From NCBI GenBank assembly GCA_023381355.1, contig JAMCUL010000012.1:21389-85388 (forward strand): 64,000 nucleotides of DNA, given 5' to 3'. Each line of letters starts with the position of its first letter. Positions within the stretch are counted from its first letter, which is position 1. This document shows positions 1 through 9,949 of the stretch, piece by piece. Origin of the DNA: Thermoplasmatota archaeon. Lineage in GTDB: Archaea; Thermoplasmatota; Thermoplasmata; Thermoplasmatales; Thermoplasmataceae. The notes below the pieces were generated by a model, which was not told the DNA's origin, did not search any database, and saw nothing but the letters and a program-made list of their open reading frames with translations. The position numbers were made by a program, and so were the translations under genes.

Positions 1-258
1 TTTCCAACAAGGGTATCTGTTAAGAATGGGAAGGTTGTCATTGAGAATTTCCTTGGGGAAAGAAGCCAGAGGGAAGCACTCATTGTCGGAAGCACAAAGG
101 TATCCATAAAAGGAGACAGGATAACGCTTACAGGTATAGACAAGAGGGAACTGGGGGAAACATCATCCAATATAGAGAGGTCAACCAAGATAAGGGGATT
201 CGACCTCAGGATATTCCAGGATGGTATATTCCCAATAGAAACGGAGGAGAGTGAATAA
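1..258 (+). CDS. rpl6: Ribosomal protein L6, C-terminal part (5' truncated by window)
   Basis: Frame 1 reads [77 protein letters not shown], stop TAA 256-258; upstream of L32e as expected in the archaeal spc operon. Confidence 0.9.
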   Translation, partial: FPTRVSVKNGKVVIENFLGERSQREALIVGSTKVSIKGDRITLTGIDKRELGETSSNIERSTKIRGFDLRIFQDGIFPIETEESE

Positions 259-665
259 TGAATAGTATTAAGCCCACTCTTGACAGAAAGGCAAAGAGAT
301 TACTGAAGATCAAGAACAGGCAGGCAAGGAAGAGAGTGGAGTTCAGGAGGCAGGAATGGTTCAGGTACAAGAAGTTTGGCGAGGAGTGGAGAAAGCCAAG
401 GGGAAAGCACTCCAAGCTCAGGGAACATCTTGACTGGAGGCCACCTGTGGTTGATGCTGGATACAGGGGTCCAGCGGCTGTAAGAGGATTGCATCCATCA
501 GGTTTCAGGGAGGTGCTGGTGCACAATCTCAGGGAACTGGAATCCATTGACAACACCACTGAGGCATGCAGAATCGCATCTTCTGTAGGCAGCAGGAAGA
601 GGAGCGAGATAGAATCAAGGGCAGAGGAGCTCGGAATAAGGGTTCTCAACAGGAGCGTGCAGTAA
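258..665 (+). CDS. rpl32e: Ribosomal protein L32e
   Basis: ORF with L32e-like sequence and operon position. Confidence 0.93.
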   Translation: MNSIKPTLDRKAKRLLKIKNRQARKRVEFRRQEWFRYKKFGEEWRKPRGKHSKLREHLDWRPPVVDAGYRGPAAVRGLHPSGFREVLVHNLRELESIDNTTEACRIASSVGSRKRSEIESRAEELGIRVLNRSVQ

Positions 666-1121
666 ATGAGGCTAGATACAGCAAGACGAATTGCATCGGA
701 TGAGTTCAAGGCTGGCGAATCAAGGGTATGGATAGATACAAACAGTATAAGTCTCATACAGGAAGCCGCAACGAGGCAGGATGTCAGGGAACTTATCCAG
801 AAGCACGTAATTCAGCTTAAGCAGAAGAAGGGAAATTCAAACGCCAGATTCAAGAAGAGACTGAAGCAGCTTGCAAAGGAGAGAAGGAGGGGCCCCGGAT
901 CAGTCAGGGGAACCAGAAATGCAAGATTCCCGAAGAAGAGGAGATGGATAAAGACCATCAGGGCCCTCAGGGACGAGCTGAGGACATTGAAATCCGAGGG
1001 AAAAATTGATGCAAAGGCATACAGGAAGTATTACAGGATAATCAAGGGCGGTACAATCAGGTCAAGGGCCCAGTTAAGGTCCCAGCTGAAGATTGCAGGA
1101 GTACTGGGTGAGGAGAAATGA
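666..1121 (+). CDS. rpl19e: Ribosomal protein L19e
   Basis: ORF; RRGPGSVRGTRNARFPKKRRWIKTIRALR motif typical of L19e. Confidence 0.95.
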   Translation: MRLDTARRIASDEFKAGESRVWIDTNSISLIQEAATRQDVRELIQKHVIQLKQKKGNSNARFKKRLKQLAKERRRGPGSVRGTRNARFPKKRRWIKTIRALRDELRTLKSEGKIDAKAYRKYYRIIKGGTIRSRAQLRSQLKIAGVLGEEK

Positions 1122-1603
1122 AGACACCAACAGTTCTTAAAAGGAAAAAATCAGGAGTGACTGACTACAGGAAGAGGCTTGCCCTTCTTAGATCAGAGTC
1201 ACCACGGCTTGTGGTAAGGCCATCAAGAAAGGGAATAGTAAGCCAGCTGGTCGAATATGAACCGGTAGGGGACAGGGTAATGGCAACAGTAACTGATGTA
1301 AATCTCAAAAAGGAAATAAATACATCCGGAAACAATACCCAGGTAGCCTATCTCTCAGGATATATGCTTGGTCTCAAGGCAGCCACCATGGGGGTGGAAT
1401 ACGCGATACTGGACCCTGGAAGATACAACATAACGAAGGGAGGAAGGATAGCTGCCGTACTCAAGGGGTTCAAGGATGCAGGGATTGACGTGCCCAGTTC
1501 TGACGATATATTTCCCGGAGATGACAGAATTCAGGGAAAGCACCTGAAGAAACCTCTGGACATTGAGGAAATGAAGAAGAAGATACAGGAGAAGGTGAAG
1601 TAG
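1118..1603 (+). CDS. rpl18: Ribosomal protein L18
   Basis: ORF; L18 family sequence (TDYRKRLALLRSESPRLVVRPS); operon position. Confidence 0.95.
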   Translation: MKTPTVLKRKKSGVTDYRKRLALLRSESPRLVVRPSRKGIVSQLVEYEPVGDRVMATVTDVNLKKEINTSGNNTQVAYLSGYMLGLKAATMGVEYAILDPGRYNITKGGRIAAVLKGFKDAGIDVPSSDDIFPGDDRIQGKHLKKPLDIEEMKKKIQEKVK

Positions 1604-1604
1604 G

Positions 1605-2267
1605 ATGGAAGATGAAAAGTGGATACCAAGAACAGAACTGGGAAAGATGGTAGCTTCCGGGCAGATCAAGTCCATGTCCGAGGCACTTGCAACAAAGCTG
1701 CCTCTCAGGGAGTACCAGATCGTCGATTTATTGATGCCTGACCTGAAGGATGAAATCATATACATAGAAAGGGCACAGAGAATGACCGATTCAGGAAGGA
1801 GAATGAACTATTCAATAACCGCAGTTGTTGGCAACGAGGATGGATTTGTGGGACTCGGAAGGGGCAAGGCCAAGGAGGCTGCACCCGCAATAAGAAAGGC
1901 AATAAACAACGCGAAATTGAATCTCATAGAAATCAGGAGGGGCTGTGGATCCTGGGAATGTGGTTGTGGCAGGGCACACACCTTACCGTTCACCGTAAAC
2001 GGGCATGTCGGATCTGTATCTGTAAGGCTTAAGCCCTCTCCACAGGGAGTCGGAAGGGCTACAGGTGATGTGGCCAAGACGATTCTCAGGATGGCTGGCA
2101 TTGAGGATGCATGGGGATTTGCAAAGGGTCATACCAAGACTACCGTTAATTATGCAGAGGCAACATTTGCCGCGCTCAAGCAAACCATAGAGTTGAGGAT
2201 CAACCCGGCAATTCAGCTGAGTACACCAATATATACAGGGAGTGTTTCAAATGCTGGCAGTCATTAG
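1605..2267 (+). CDS. rps5: Ribosomal protein S5
   Basis: ORF; VGNEDGFVGLGRGKAKEA and GCGSWECGC..HTLPFTVNGHVGSVSVRL. Confidence 0.96.
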   Translation: MEDEKWIPRTELGKMVASGQIKSMSEALATKLPLREYQIVDLLMPDLKDEIIYIERAQRMTDSGRRMNYSITAVVGNEDGFVGLGRGKAKEAAPAIRKAINNAKLNLIEIRRGCGSWECGCGRAHTLPFTVNGHVGSVSVRLKPSPQGVGRATGDVAKTILRMAGIEDAWGFAKGHTKTTVNYAEATFAALKQTIELRINPAIQLSTPIYTGSVSNAGSH

Positions 2268-2748
2268 AATTAGAGGAAGAACCGGAATGAAGCCACAGGC
2301 CGACAAGACAGTGGGCCTGCTGAGGCTTCACAGGATAAACCACATGGTGATAATACCCGAATCTGAAACAACAAAAGGCATGCTTCAGATCGCAAAGGAT
2401 TATGTAACATGGGGAGAAATTGACAAGGACACTCTGGTTGAAGTCCTTAAGGCAAGGGCACTCCTTTCCGGCAGGAAGAAGCTGACAGAGGAATACATAA
2501 AGGAGAATCTTTCGATGGGAGGATTCGATGAGCTTGCTGACGCACTTCTTTCCGGAAAGATCAAATATGGGGATATTCCCAATATTGTCCCGCTGTTCAG
2601 GATGCACCCGCCAGCTGGAGGACTGGAATACATAAGGAAGTCTGTTGGTGAGGGCGGCACTTCGGGATACAGGGGAAGCGAAATAAATAAGTTGATAAGG
2701 AAAATGCTTGTTCCAGGGGTGAAAATAGATGGTACGAACAAAAACTAA
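2251..2748 (+). CDS. rpl30: Ribosomal protein L30
   Basis: MLAVIRIRGRTGMKPQADKTVGLLRLHRINHMVI; ATG at 2251 preferred over GTG at 2242. Confidence 0.93.
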   Translation: MLAVIRIRGRTGMKPQADKTVGLLRLHRINHMVIIPESETTKGMLQIAKDYVTWGEIDKDTLVEVLKARALLSGRKKLTEEYIKENLSMGGFDELADALLSGKIKYGDIPNIVPLFRMHPPAGGLEYIRKSVGEGGTSGYRGSEINKLIRKMLVPGVKIDGTNKN

Positions 2749-3172
2749 GAAGCAGAGAGGAGGCCACTACGGCAGGGGGATGAAAGCCGGTAGGGGAAAG
2801 GGAAAGAGAGGAGGATCCGGAATGTCAGGACTTGGGAAGCACAGGGCAGTCTGGATGCTGAAATATGACAGGGAGCACTTTGGAACACATGGATTCAAGA
2901 GCCATAAGATGAGCAACATTGAAATTCCAATTACCCTCAGGGAGCTCACTGAATCAATAGAAACTTTTCGAAACAAGGGATACGTCACTGAATCAGAGGG
3001 TACCACAGTAATAGACCTTAAGTCTGCAGGATATACAAAGTTGCTTTCATCTGGAGAATTCAGGGTTAAATCAAGGATAATTGTGCCCAAGGCGACCGAA
3101 AGATGCATAAATAAGCTTAGCACTCTAGGGATATCGGTAGAATCAGATGACGAAGGAAATTCCGAGGAATAA
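2729..3172 (+). CDS. rpl15: Ribosomal protein L15
   Basis: Gly/Lys-rich N-terminus MVRTKTKKQRGGHYGRGMKAGRGKGKRGGSG; operon position. Confidence 0.93.
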   Translation: MVRTKTKKQRGGHYGRGMKAGRGKGKRGGSGMSGLGKHRAVWMLKYDREHFGTHGFKSHKMSNIEIPITLRELTESIETFRNKGYVTESEGTTVIDLKSAGYTKLLSSGEFRVKSRIIVPKATERCINKLSTLGISVESDDEGNSEE

Positions 3173-4916
3173 GGCAACAGCAGTCCCTGTGATAATCGTC
3201 TATATTATGACGATTGCAGGGTTCTGGTACTTCAGCAAGCTGCCTGCATTACAGATGGCCATAGCGGCACTCATAATTTCGCCGCTTTTTGGCATAACAT
3301 ACCTTGTTGTGAGTTATGCTGGCCCGAAGAAGTCGAAGCTGTATGGACTTGAAAACCTGACAGCGAAGCTTCCGGCTGTGAAGAAGGCGAAGGGTCACGT
3401 TCAGTTCAAGTACAAGTTGATGTGGACATTTGTTGTAGTCGTTCTCTATTTTGCCCTTACGAACATCTATATCTACGGATTGAACACAACAAATTCAATT
3501 GATGTCTTTGCATCATTCAGGGCTATTTTTGCGGGGGCAGAAGGATCACTCATGGATCTTGGAATAGGTCCTATCGTTACTGCAAGTATAGTTATGCAGC
3601 TTTTTGCAGGGGCAAAGATCTTCAATGTAGATCTGACAAACTCTGAGGACAAGGCAATATACCAGGGTGTCCAGAAACTCATGGTTATCCTGATGATATT
3701 TGTCGAGGCAATCCCTCAGGCATTTGGATACCTGGTTCCTGATGCAGGTCTTGTATCTGGCCTGAATGGCCTTGTTCCAGGTTATGGAAACTTCCTCGCG
3801 AGTTCAATAATTGTAATCCAGCTGTTCTTCGGATCCTATCTCGTTTTCCTTATGGATGAGCTTGTTTCAAAGTATGGAATTGGCTCTGGTATCTCACTCT
3901 TCATTGCAGCCGGGGTCTCACAGCAGCTTTTTACGGGCGCATTCAACTGGGCACCTCAAAATCTAACTGTACCTCTTTCACTTTCAAACCCTCCAGCAGG
4001 AACAATTCCCGATATATTCTATACAATAATAAACGGAGGGGCATCATACCTCCAATCTGCCTCCGGCATCCCGAGACTTCTTTTCGGTGAGCCCAATCCT
4101 ATCATAGCACTACTTGGAACGCTTCTCATATTCTTCATAGTTGCATACTTCCAGAGCAGTAAGGTTGAGTTACCGATAGCGCACGAAAGGGTCAGGGGTG
4201 CAAGGGGCAGGTATCCCCTGCAGTTATTCTATGCGTCAAACATACCGGTTATCCTTGCGACTGCACTTCTTGCGAACGTCTCAATGTGGACACTTCTATT
4301 CTGGAGTAGTCCGGCGTTGAGCAGGATCCCGATTCTGGGGCATAACCCATATCTTGGATCATATCTTACACCAGCGGTAGCTAAAACACTCAATGTATCA
4401 TCTACTACACCGACCGGGGGGCTTGCATTCTATCTTTACACGCCAAATGGGCTGGCTAATTGGCTCTTCCCGATATTCCAGCCCCAGATATACGGTACCA
4501 CGGTGCTGTTCGGGCATACTCCACTGGAGGAGGTACTCCACGTGGTCATATTCCTCGGTTTCCTGACAGGGGCCAGCATATTATTCGCCAAGTTCTGGAT
4601 TGAGACCACAAACATGGGACCGAACGCAGTAGCAAAGCAGATCATATCTTCCGGAATGCAGATACCCGGTTTCAGGCGTGATCCTAAAATCCTGGAAAGG
4701 GTACTGAAGAAGTATATTCCTGTGATAACCATATTCAGTGGTGCAGCCGTTGGTCTTCTTGCAGCAGCAGCCGACCTGATAGGTACAGTGGGGAATACGT
4801 CAGGCACGGGCCTGCTTCTGGCTGTGGGTATAGTGATCCAGTTCTACGAGGCTGTTGGAAGGGAGCAGATAATGGAGATGCACCCGCTCATCCGGCAGTT
4901 CTTTGTGGAGGGATGA
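3147..4916 (+). CDS. secY: Preprotein translocase subunit SecY
   Basis: 589 aa, multiple TM segments; GSGISLFIAAGV, ARGRYPLQLFYASNIPVI. Confidence 0.96.
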   Translation: MTKEIPRNKATAVPVIIVYIMTIAGFWYFSKLPALQMAIAALIISPLFGITYLVVSYAGPKKSKLYGLENLTAKLPAVKKAKGHVQFKYKLMWTFVVVVLYFALTNIYIYGLNTTNSIDVFASFRAIFAGAEGSLMDLGIGPIVTASIVMQLFAGAKIFNVDLTNSEDKAIYQGVQKLMVILMIFVEAIPQAFGYLVPDAGLVSGLNGLVPGYGNFLASSIIVIQLFFGSYLVFLMDELVSKYGIGSGISLFIAAGVSQQLFTGAFNWAPQNLTVPLSLSNPPAGTIPDIFYTIINGGASYLQSASGIPRLLFGEPNPIIALLGTLLIFFIVAYFQSSKVELPIAHERVRGARGRYPLQLFYASNIPVILATALLANVSMWTLLFWSSPALSRIPILGHNPYLGSYLTPAVAKTLNVSSTTPTGGLAFYLYTPNGLANWLFPIFQPQIYGTTVLFGHTPLEEVLHVVIFLGFLTGASILFAKFWIETTNMGPNAVAKQIISSGMQIPGFRRDPKILERVLKKYIPVITIFSGAAVGLLAAAADLIGTVGNTSGTGLLLAVGIVIQFYEAVGREQIMEMHPLIRQFFVEG

Positions 4917-4919
4917 AGG

Positions 4920-5468
4920 TTGAGAGTGGTGATAGCCGGTGTTGCAGGAGTTGGGAAATCAACTGTACTGAAGCACCTGGCAAAAAATACCAGCTACGAT
5001 ATTATAAACTATGGAACTCTCATGTTTGAGATGGCGAAGGATATAAAACTGGTAGAATCCAGGGATGAGATAAGGAAACTTAATGTGGAAACCCAGATCA
5101 ATTTACAGAAGAAGGCTGCCTCAACAATAGGCCAGATGAATGATGTCGTGATCGACACCCATATGGCCATAAGAGGAAATCAGGGATTCCTGCCTGGTCT
5201 TCCAGAATGGGTAATAAGGGAACTCAAGGTATCAGCATTCTTCCTGCTCGAGGCAAGTCCTGAGGAGATCAAGAAGAGACGTGACAATGATGCTTCAAGA
5301 ACACGTGACAACGAAACAGTTGATGATATAAGGCTCCACCAGGAGGTCAACCGCATGTATGCAGTATCTTATTCTGTTTACACAGGGGCGACAGTCAGTT
5401 TTATAAATAATGGTGAGGGAAAGCCGGAAAGTGCGTCTGAGGAGATTGTGAGGAGGCTTGCGAGATGA
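4920..5468 (+). CDS. adkA: Archaeal adenylate kinase (AdkA type)
   Basis: P-loop GVAGVGKSTVLKHL; TTG start; between secY and DUF106. Confidence 0.88.
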   Translation: MRVVIAGVAGVGKSTVLKHLAKNTSYDIINYGTLMFEMAKDIKLVESRDEIRKLNVETQINLQKKAASTIGQMNDVVIDTHMAIRGNQGFLPGLPEWVIRELKVSAFFLLEASPEEIKKRRDNDASRTRDNETVDDIRLHQEVNRMYAVSYSVYTGATVSFINNGEGKPESASEEIVRRLAR

Positions 5469-6154
5469 CTGAGCAGGACAGGAAGCTTGAGCAGATGCAG
5501 CGGCAGAAGGAAATGACAAAATCACTCTACAAGTTTCAGGGTTTATATTTCCTGGTATTCATTTTCAGTATAGTCGTCATATACATATTGCCAGTGAGGG
5601 ACGCCATAGGCAGTGCATTCCAGTTCGTGCTTGGGCCACTCATAGGTTTTGGCTATAAATATCCAGTACTGACCATAACACTTTCAGGTATCATAACCGG
5701 TCTTGTAAGCGGTATACCGAGATATTTCTTTACGGACTGGGTTAAAATAGGAAAGGCGCAGACAAGACAGAGGGCATTCAGCCAGGCAATGTCGAAAGCT
5801 TACAGGGACAATGACAGGGATAAGGTGAACAAATTGAACAAGATGAGGCAGGATATGATGCTTGAACAACAGGCAACCCAGATGGCGAGCACAACGCCTC
5901 TCATATTTCTCTCAATGTTCACGCTTCTTATCTTCGTCTGGCTCTACTATTTCCTATCAAACCTTAAATTCCCTTATGTGTCCTTCCCATGGGCATCCAA
6001 TACAAACCTCAATGCGGTACTCGGATTCTTCCCAAGCTGGATCATAATATCGTTCATGTCAAACATGGTTGTGGGATACTTCATAACAATGGTCATTAAA
6101 TACGTGGATTTCTCCTACAAAATCAGAAAGGAGGAGGCCGAATACCCTGCATGA
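5465..6154 (+). CDS. DUF106 / YidC-like (Ylp1, EMC3/TMCO1) membrane protein
   Basis: TM helices with charged coiled segment; secY-adk-DUF106-cmk order. Confidence 0.8.
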   Translation: MTEQDRKLEQMQRQKEMTKSLYKFQGLYFLVFIFSIVVIYILPVRDAIGSAFQFVLGPLIGFGYKYPVLTITLSGIITGLVSGIPRYFFTDWVKIGKAQTRQRAFSQAMSKAYRDNDRDKVNKLNKMRQDMMLEQQATQMASTTPLIFLSMFTLLIFVWLYYFLSNLKFPYVSFPWASNTNLNAVLGFFPSWIIISFMSNMVVGYFITMVIKYVDFSYKIRKEEAEYPA

Positions 6155-6678
6155 GAATAACTGTTAGCGGCCATATTGGAAGTGGCAAGTCTACAGTTTC
6201 AAATTTCCTTGGACAGCTTACCGGTTTCAAGGTATATTCAGGAGGCTTTTTTTTCAGGAAGCTTGCAGAAGATCGGGGAATGACCATAGAGGAATTCAAT
6301 AAGTTTGCTGAGAACGACGATACCATGGACTTCATTCTAAACAGGGAAATAGAGGTCTTCCTGAGGGATAATGATAATATAATCGTGGAGTCAAGGCTCA
6401 GCGGCTGGATTGCTCACTCGTCTGGAATAGATGCATTCAAGGTATTTCTTGACGCACCCCTTGATGAGAGAATCCGGCGGGTAGGAATCCGGGAAACATC
6501 TCCTGATATCAGAAACAGGGTTATATCAAGGGAAGAGTCGGAGGATCTCCGTTTCAGGAACTACTTCAATTTTGATATGGATGATAAAAGCATATATGAT
6601 GCAGTAATAGATACCACAGAAGGTGGAGCAGATTATGTTGCAAAAAAAATCTACAGTATCATCTTTCCCCATGGGTGA
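6151..6678 (+). CDS. cmk: Cytidylate kinase
   Basis: MRITVSGHIGSGKSTVSNFLGQLTGFKVYSGG. Confidence 0.92.
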   Translation: MRITVSGHIGSGKSTVSNFLGQLTGFKVYSGGFFFRKLAEDRGMTIEEFNKFAENDDTMDFILNREIEVFLRDNDNIIVESRLSGWIAHSSGIDAFKVFLDAPLDERIRRVGIRETSPDIRNRVISREESEDLRFRNYFNFDMDDKSIYDAVIDTTEGGADYVAKKIYSIIFPHG

Positions 6679-7720
6679 GGAAGGCTGTTTCCTGTGCATA
6701 GACAAACCAAAGGGACCTACGAGCCATCAGGTGGATCACTGGGTCAGGGAAATAACCGGAGTTGAGAAGGTTGGCCACGTGGGAACCCTTGATCCACAGG
6801 CGACAGGGCTGCTCGTGATGGCCATGGGGAAGGCTGTCAGGCTGGTTGAGATAGCCCATGAGCAACCGAAGGAATACATTGCCTCAATGAAGCTCCACAG
6901 CCAGGTTGACGAGAAGAGCATAAGGGATGTCTTCAATATTTTCACCGGAACAATCTATCAGCTCCCTCCACTTAAGAGCGCCGTGGTAAGAAGGATTCGT
7001 CCTAAGAAGATCTATGAACTTGAAATTATGGAGATCGATGACAGGGATATTCTTTTCAGGGTAAAGTGCGAATCAGGAACATATGTGAGGACACTCTGCC
7101 TTGACATCGGCTATATACTTGGAACAAGGGCTAACATGACAGATCTCAGAAGGACCAGCACCCTTCCTTTTACAGAGAAGGACTGCATTACCCTCCAGCA
7201 GCTGAGTGATTACATGATTCTTGCGCAAAAGGGGAACGACAAGCTTCTGAGGGCAGCCATATATTCTCCCTCTTTCCTCTTCTCCCCATATCCAAAGGTG
7301 GTTGTGAAGGATTCAGCAGTTGGAACAATCTCACACGGTTCGGATCTCTATCCGGGCGGGCTCAAGGCTATAATAGGAAACCCACTGGAAGGTGACAGGG
7401 TTGGTGTTTTCTCGGAAGGGGGAAAGCTTGTTGGCACTGGAAAGATGCTAATTTCATATAACCAGATCATGGAGACCAAGATTGTGGATTTTGACAGGGT
7501 ACTTGTAGATCCAGGACCGGCAAAGCACATGAAAACTGAGCCAGAGAAGGTAAAGCCTGAAGTCCGGACATATGGTGACAGGGGCAGCAGGCCGAGGAAG
7601 AATGATGCATACAGCAGGCAACCTGACAGAAATCATCATGGATCGTCGCATGAGAAGCGCAACTTCAGTGGAAATGAGCGTGCAAGAAGGCCAGAACAGA
7701 GGGAAAGAAGGAGGCGCTGA
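6671..7720 (+). CDS. cbf5: tRNA/rRNA pseudouridine synthase Cbf5/TruB with PUA domain and basic C-terminal tail
   Basis: DKPKGPTSHQVDHWVREI, VGHVGTLDPQATGLLVM; PUA segment YPKVVVKDSAVGTISHGSDLYPGGL. Confidence 0.95.
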   Translation: MGEEGCFLCIDKPKGPTSHQVDHWVREITGVEKVGHVGTLDPQATGLLVMAMGKAVRLVEIAHEQPKEYIASMKLHSQVDEKSIRDVFNIFTGTIYQLPPLKSAVVRRIRPKKIYELEIMEIDDRDILFRVKCESGTYVRTLCLDIGYILGTRANMTDLRRTSTLPFTEKDCITLQQLSDYMILAQKGNDKLLRAAIYSPSFLFSPYPKVVVKDSAVGTISHGSDLYPGGLKAIIGNPLEGDRVGVFSEGGKLVGTGKMLISYNQIMETKIVDFDRVLVDPGPAKHMKTEPEKVKPEVRTYGDRGSRPRKNDAYSRQPDRNHHGSSHEKRNFSGNERARRPEQRERRRR

Positions 7721-7724
7721 CCTG

Positions 7725-8516
7725 ATGCATGAATACAGGAAATGGTATGGAAAGAATGTGAATGGCGAGTTTGCCTGGTATGCTGGCCTTGAGGATGATC
7801 CTCAGGCGGTTTTTGAAAAACTATCTGGGGGCATGGATGTACAGACCGTAAGGGAGAAACCTGGAAGCATGCCTGACCTGAGGGAGGCAATGATCGGGTA
7901 TGGAAAGACCTGCCTCAAAAACTCCCTGGGGGAAGACTGGAAACTTGTGAAACTGATTAACGTGTACTTCTCAATGGACGAACTAATCAATACGCTTTAT
8001 GAAAAGTCCCTTTCCCTTTCGCTTATTACCGGGGAGCATAACGGGAAGGAGCAGTTTTTCCGTGATCTTGCTGGCAGCGGGAATGAGGGAATGAAGACGA
8101 TCGGGAACCTCGGTAATGAGATGATCCTGCGCAGGGAGGAACTGTGGGGTGACATCCAGAGGAAGATGGAGGCAATACTCCCCGGTTCATGCCGGCTCGC
8201 GGGCACATTAACTGTGGCAGAGCTCCTTGCCCATTTTGGGAACATGGAGAGGCTTGCAATGAGCCGATCATCATCAATACAGATGGCCGGAGCTGAAAAA
8301 TCACTTTTTATAAGCAAGATGAAGGGCGTGAAAAATCCAAAATATGGACTCATATATAAGTGCCCTGTTGTTTCATCTGCTCCTGCACCGAAGAGGGGAA
8401 AGGTCGCAAGGAAACTCGCAGGAAAACTTACAATCTGCATCAGGGCAGATTTTTCAGGGAATCCCATTCAGGAAGACCAGATAGATAGAATGAAGGAGAA
8501 GGTAACTCAGGCCTGA
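7725..8516 (+). CDS. Divergent, short Nop5/Nop56-58 family protein (C/D box sRNP scaffold-like)
   Basis: C-terminal Nop-domain-like segment LAHFGNMERLAMSRSSSIQMAGAEKSLFISKMKGVKNPKYGLIYKCPVVSSAPAPKRGKVARKLAGKLTICIRADF. Confidence 0.75.
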   Translation: MHEYRKWYGKNVNGEFAWYAGLEDDPQAVFEKLSGGMDVQTVREKPGSMPDLREAMIGYGKTCLKNSLGEDWKLVKLINVYFSMDELINTLYEKSLSLSLITGEHNGKEQFFRDLAGSGNEGMKTIGNLGNEMILRREELWGDIQRKMEAILPGSCRLAGTLTVAELLAHFGNMERLAMSRSSSIQMAGAEKSLFISKMKGVKNPKYGLIYKCPVVSSAPAPKRGKVARKLAGKLTICIRADFSGNPIQEDQIDRMKEKVTQA

Positions 8517-9949
8517 TCAAGTGTTGCCTGCCTTACCTCAAGCTCGCCTTCAACTTTTATGGGATATCTTGCAGTAAGGCATCCCAGGCATAGCTCACGT
8601 TCGGTCATCCCTATGCCTTTCATGAGTCCATTCATTGAAAGATATGCAACGGAATCAGCCCCTATGATCTGCGCCACCTCCTCCATTGACTTATTCAATG
8701 CAATGAACTGATCCCTCGTCTTCATGTCTATTCCAAAGTAGCATGGAGAGATTATGGGGGGAGCGCCTATCCTGACATGAACTTCAGTGGCACCCGCATT
8801 CCTTAGAATCCCAACTATACGTTTCATTGTAGTACCGCGAACGATACTGTCATCCACAAGGACAATCCTCTTGCCTTCAACAACACTCTTAATCGGGTTC
8901 AGTTTTATCTTGATTGCCGTATCCCTGTTGTTTTCGCCGGGCATTATGAAAGTTCTCTCCGAATACCTGTTCTTGAATAATCCCTCACTGTACTCAATGC
9001 CCGACTGCAGTGCATATCCAAGGGCCTGTGTTCTCCCAGAATCCGGAACAGGGATGACAATGTCGGCCGTGACGGGGAATTCCTTTGCAAGTTCCATCCC
9101 CATCTTCAGTCTTGCATCATATACCTCCTGCTTGTCAATAATGCTGTCCGGTCTTGCGAAGTAAACCCATTCAAACATGCAGTGGGAAAGCCTTGGAGAT
9201 GGGTTCTTTATGAGGCTCGTGTAGGTTCCGTCCATAAACTCTATGACCTCACCTGGATCCACATCCCTTATTATCGTGCCACCAAGTACATCAATCGCGG
9301 AGCTTTCTGAGGCAACAATATAATCATTCCCCACTTTACCAAGTATGAGTGGCCTGAATCCCATCGGGTCCCTGAGGGCATACATTTTCCCCTGTACGAG
9401 GAGGATGGCAGAATAAGATCCCTTGAGGATATCCATTGAACTCCTGAGACCTGCCCTCGTTCCCTTCAGTTTCATCTCCCTTGCAATAATGTTGAGCATT
9501 ACTTCCGTATCCGTTTTTGTGAGAAATGGAACTCCCTTCTCCTTCAATTCCTCGCGTAACGCATTGTGGTTAACAATTTCGCCATTATGTGCAAGCGCCA
9601 TGTCACCATTCGAGGTCGATATCAAAAATGGGCCCGCTCCTGTAAGGTTTTTCTGTCCCGCAGTGGAATATCTGTTATGACCTATTCCTGTATTTCCCTG
9701 AGGAACCTGACCACTCTCAATATACGGCCTGAAACCCTCAAAAACATAACCATCCACCTTGAGTAAATTCACCCTTCTTCCATCAAAAATTGCAACTCCA
9801 GAGGCCTCCTGGCCACGGTGTTGAAGCGTTCTCAGTGAAACGTAGAGCTTATCAAAAGCTCCACTTGTGCCATAGTAACCAACTACGGCACAGTTCTCAC
9901 TTGGTTTTAGCCCAGTTATAGGATCGAAGTTTTGGGGCTGGGAAGCCAC
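8507..9949 (-). CDS. purF: Amidophosphoribosyltransferase (PurF); GTG start proposed at 9949
   Basis: CAVVGYYGTSGAFDKLYVSLRTLQHRGQEASGVA; PRTase motif VLVDDSIVRGTT. Confidence 0.95.
   Translation of the reverse strand: MASQPQNFDPITGLKPSENCAVVGYYGTSGAFDKLYVSLRTLQHRGQEASGVAIFDGRRVNLLKVDGYVFEGFRPYIESGQVPQGNTGIGHNRYSTAGQKNLTGAGPFLISTSNGDMALAHNGEIVNHNALREELKEKGVPFLTKTDTEVMLNIIAREMKLKGTRAGLRSSMDILKGSYSAILLVQGKMYALRDPMGFRPLILGKVGNDYIVASESSAIDVLGGTIIRDVDPGEVIEFMDGTYTSLIKNPSPRLSHCMFEWVYFARPDSIIDKQEVYDARLKMGMELAKEFPVTADIVIPVPDSGRTQALGYALQSGIEYSEGLFKNRYSERTFIMPGENNRDTAIKIKLNPIKSVVEGKRIVLVDDSIVRGTTMKRIVGILRNAGATEVHVRIGAPPIISPCYFGIDMKTRDQFIALNKSMEEVAQIIGADSVAYLSMNGLMKGIGMTERELCLGCLTARYPIKVEGELEVRQATLDQA

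Noticed and set aside
7997-8467. 156-aa minus-strand ORF opposite the Nop5-like gene
   Set aside because: The plus strand shows Nop-domain homology; minus is a shadow.
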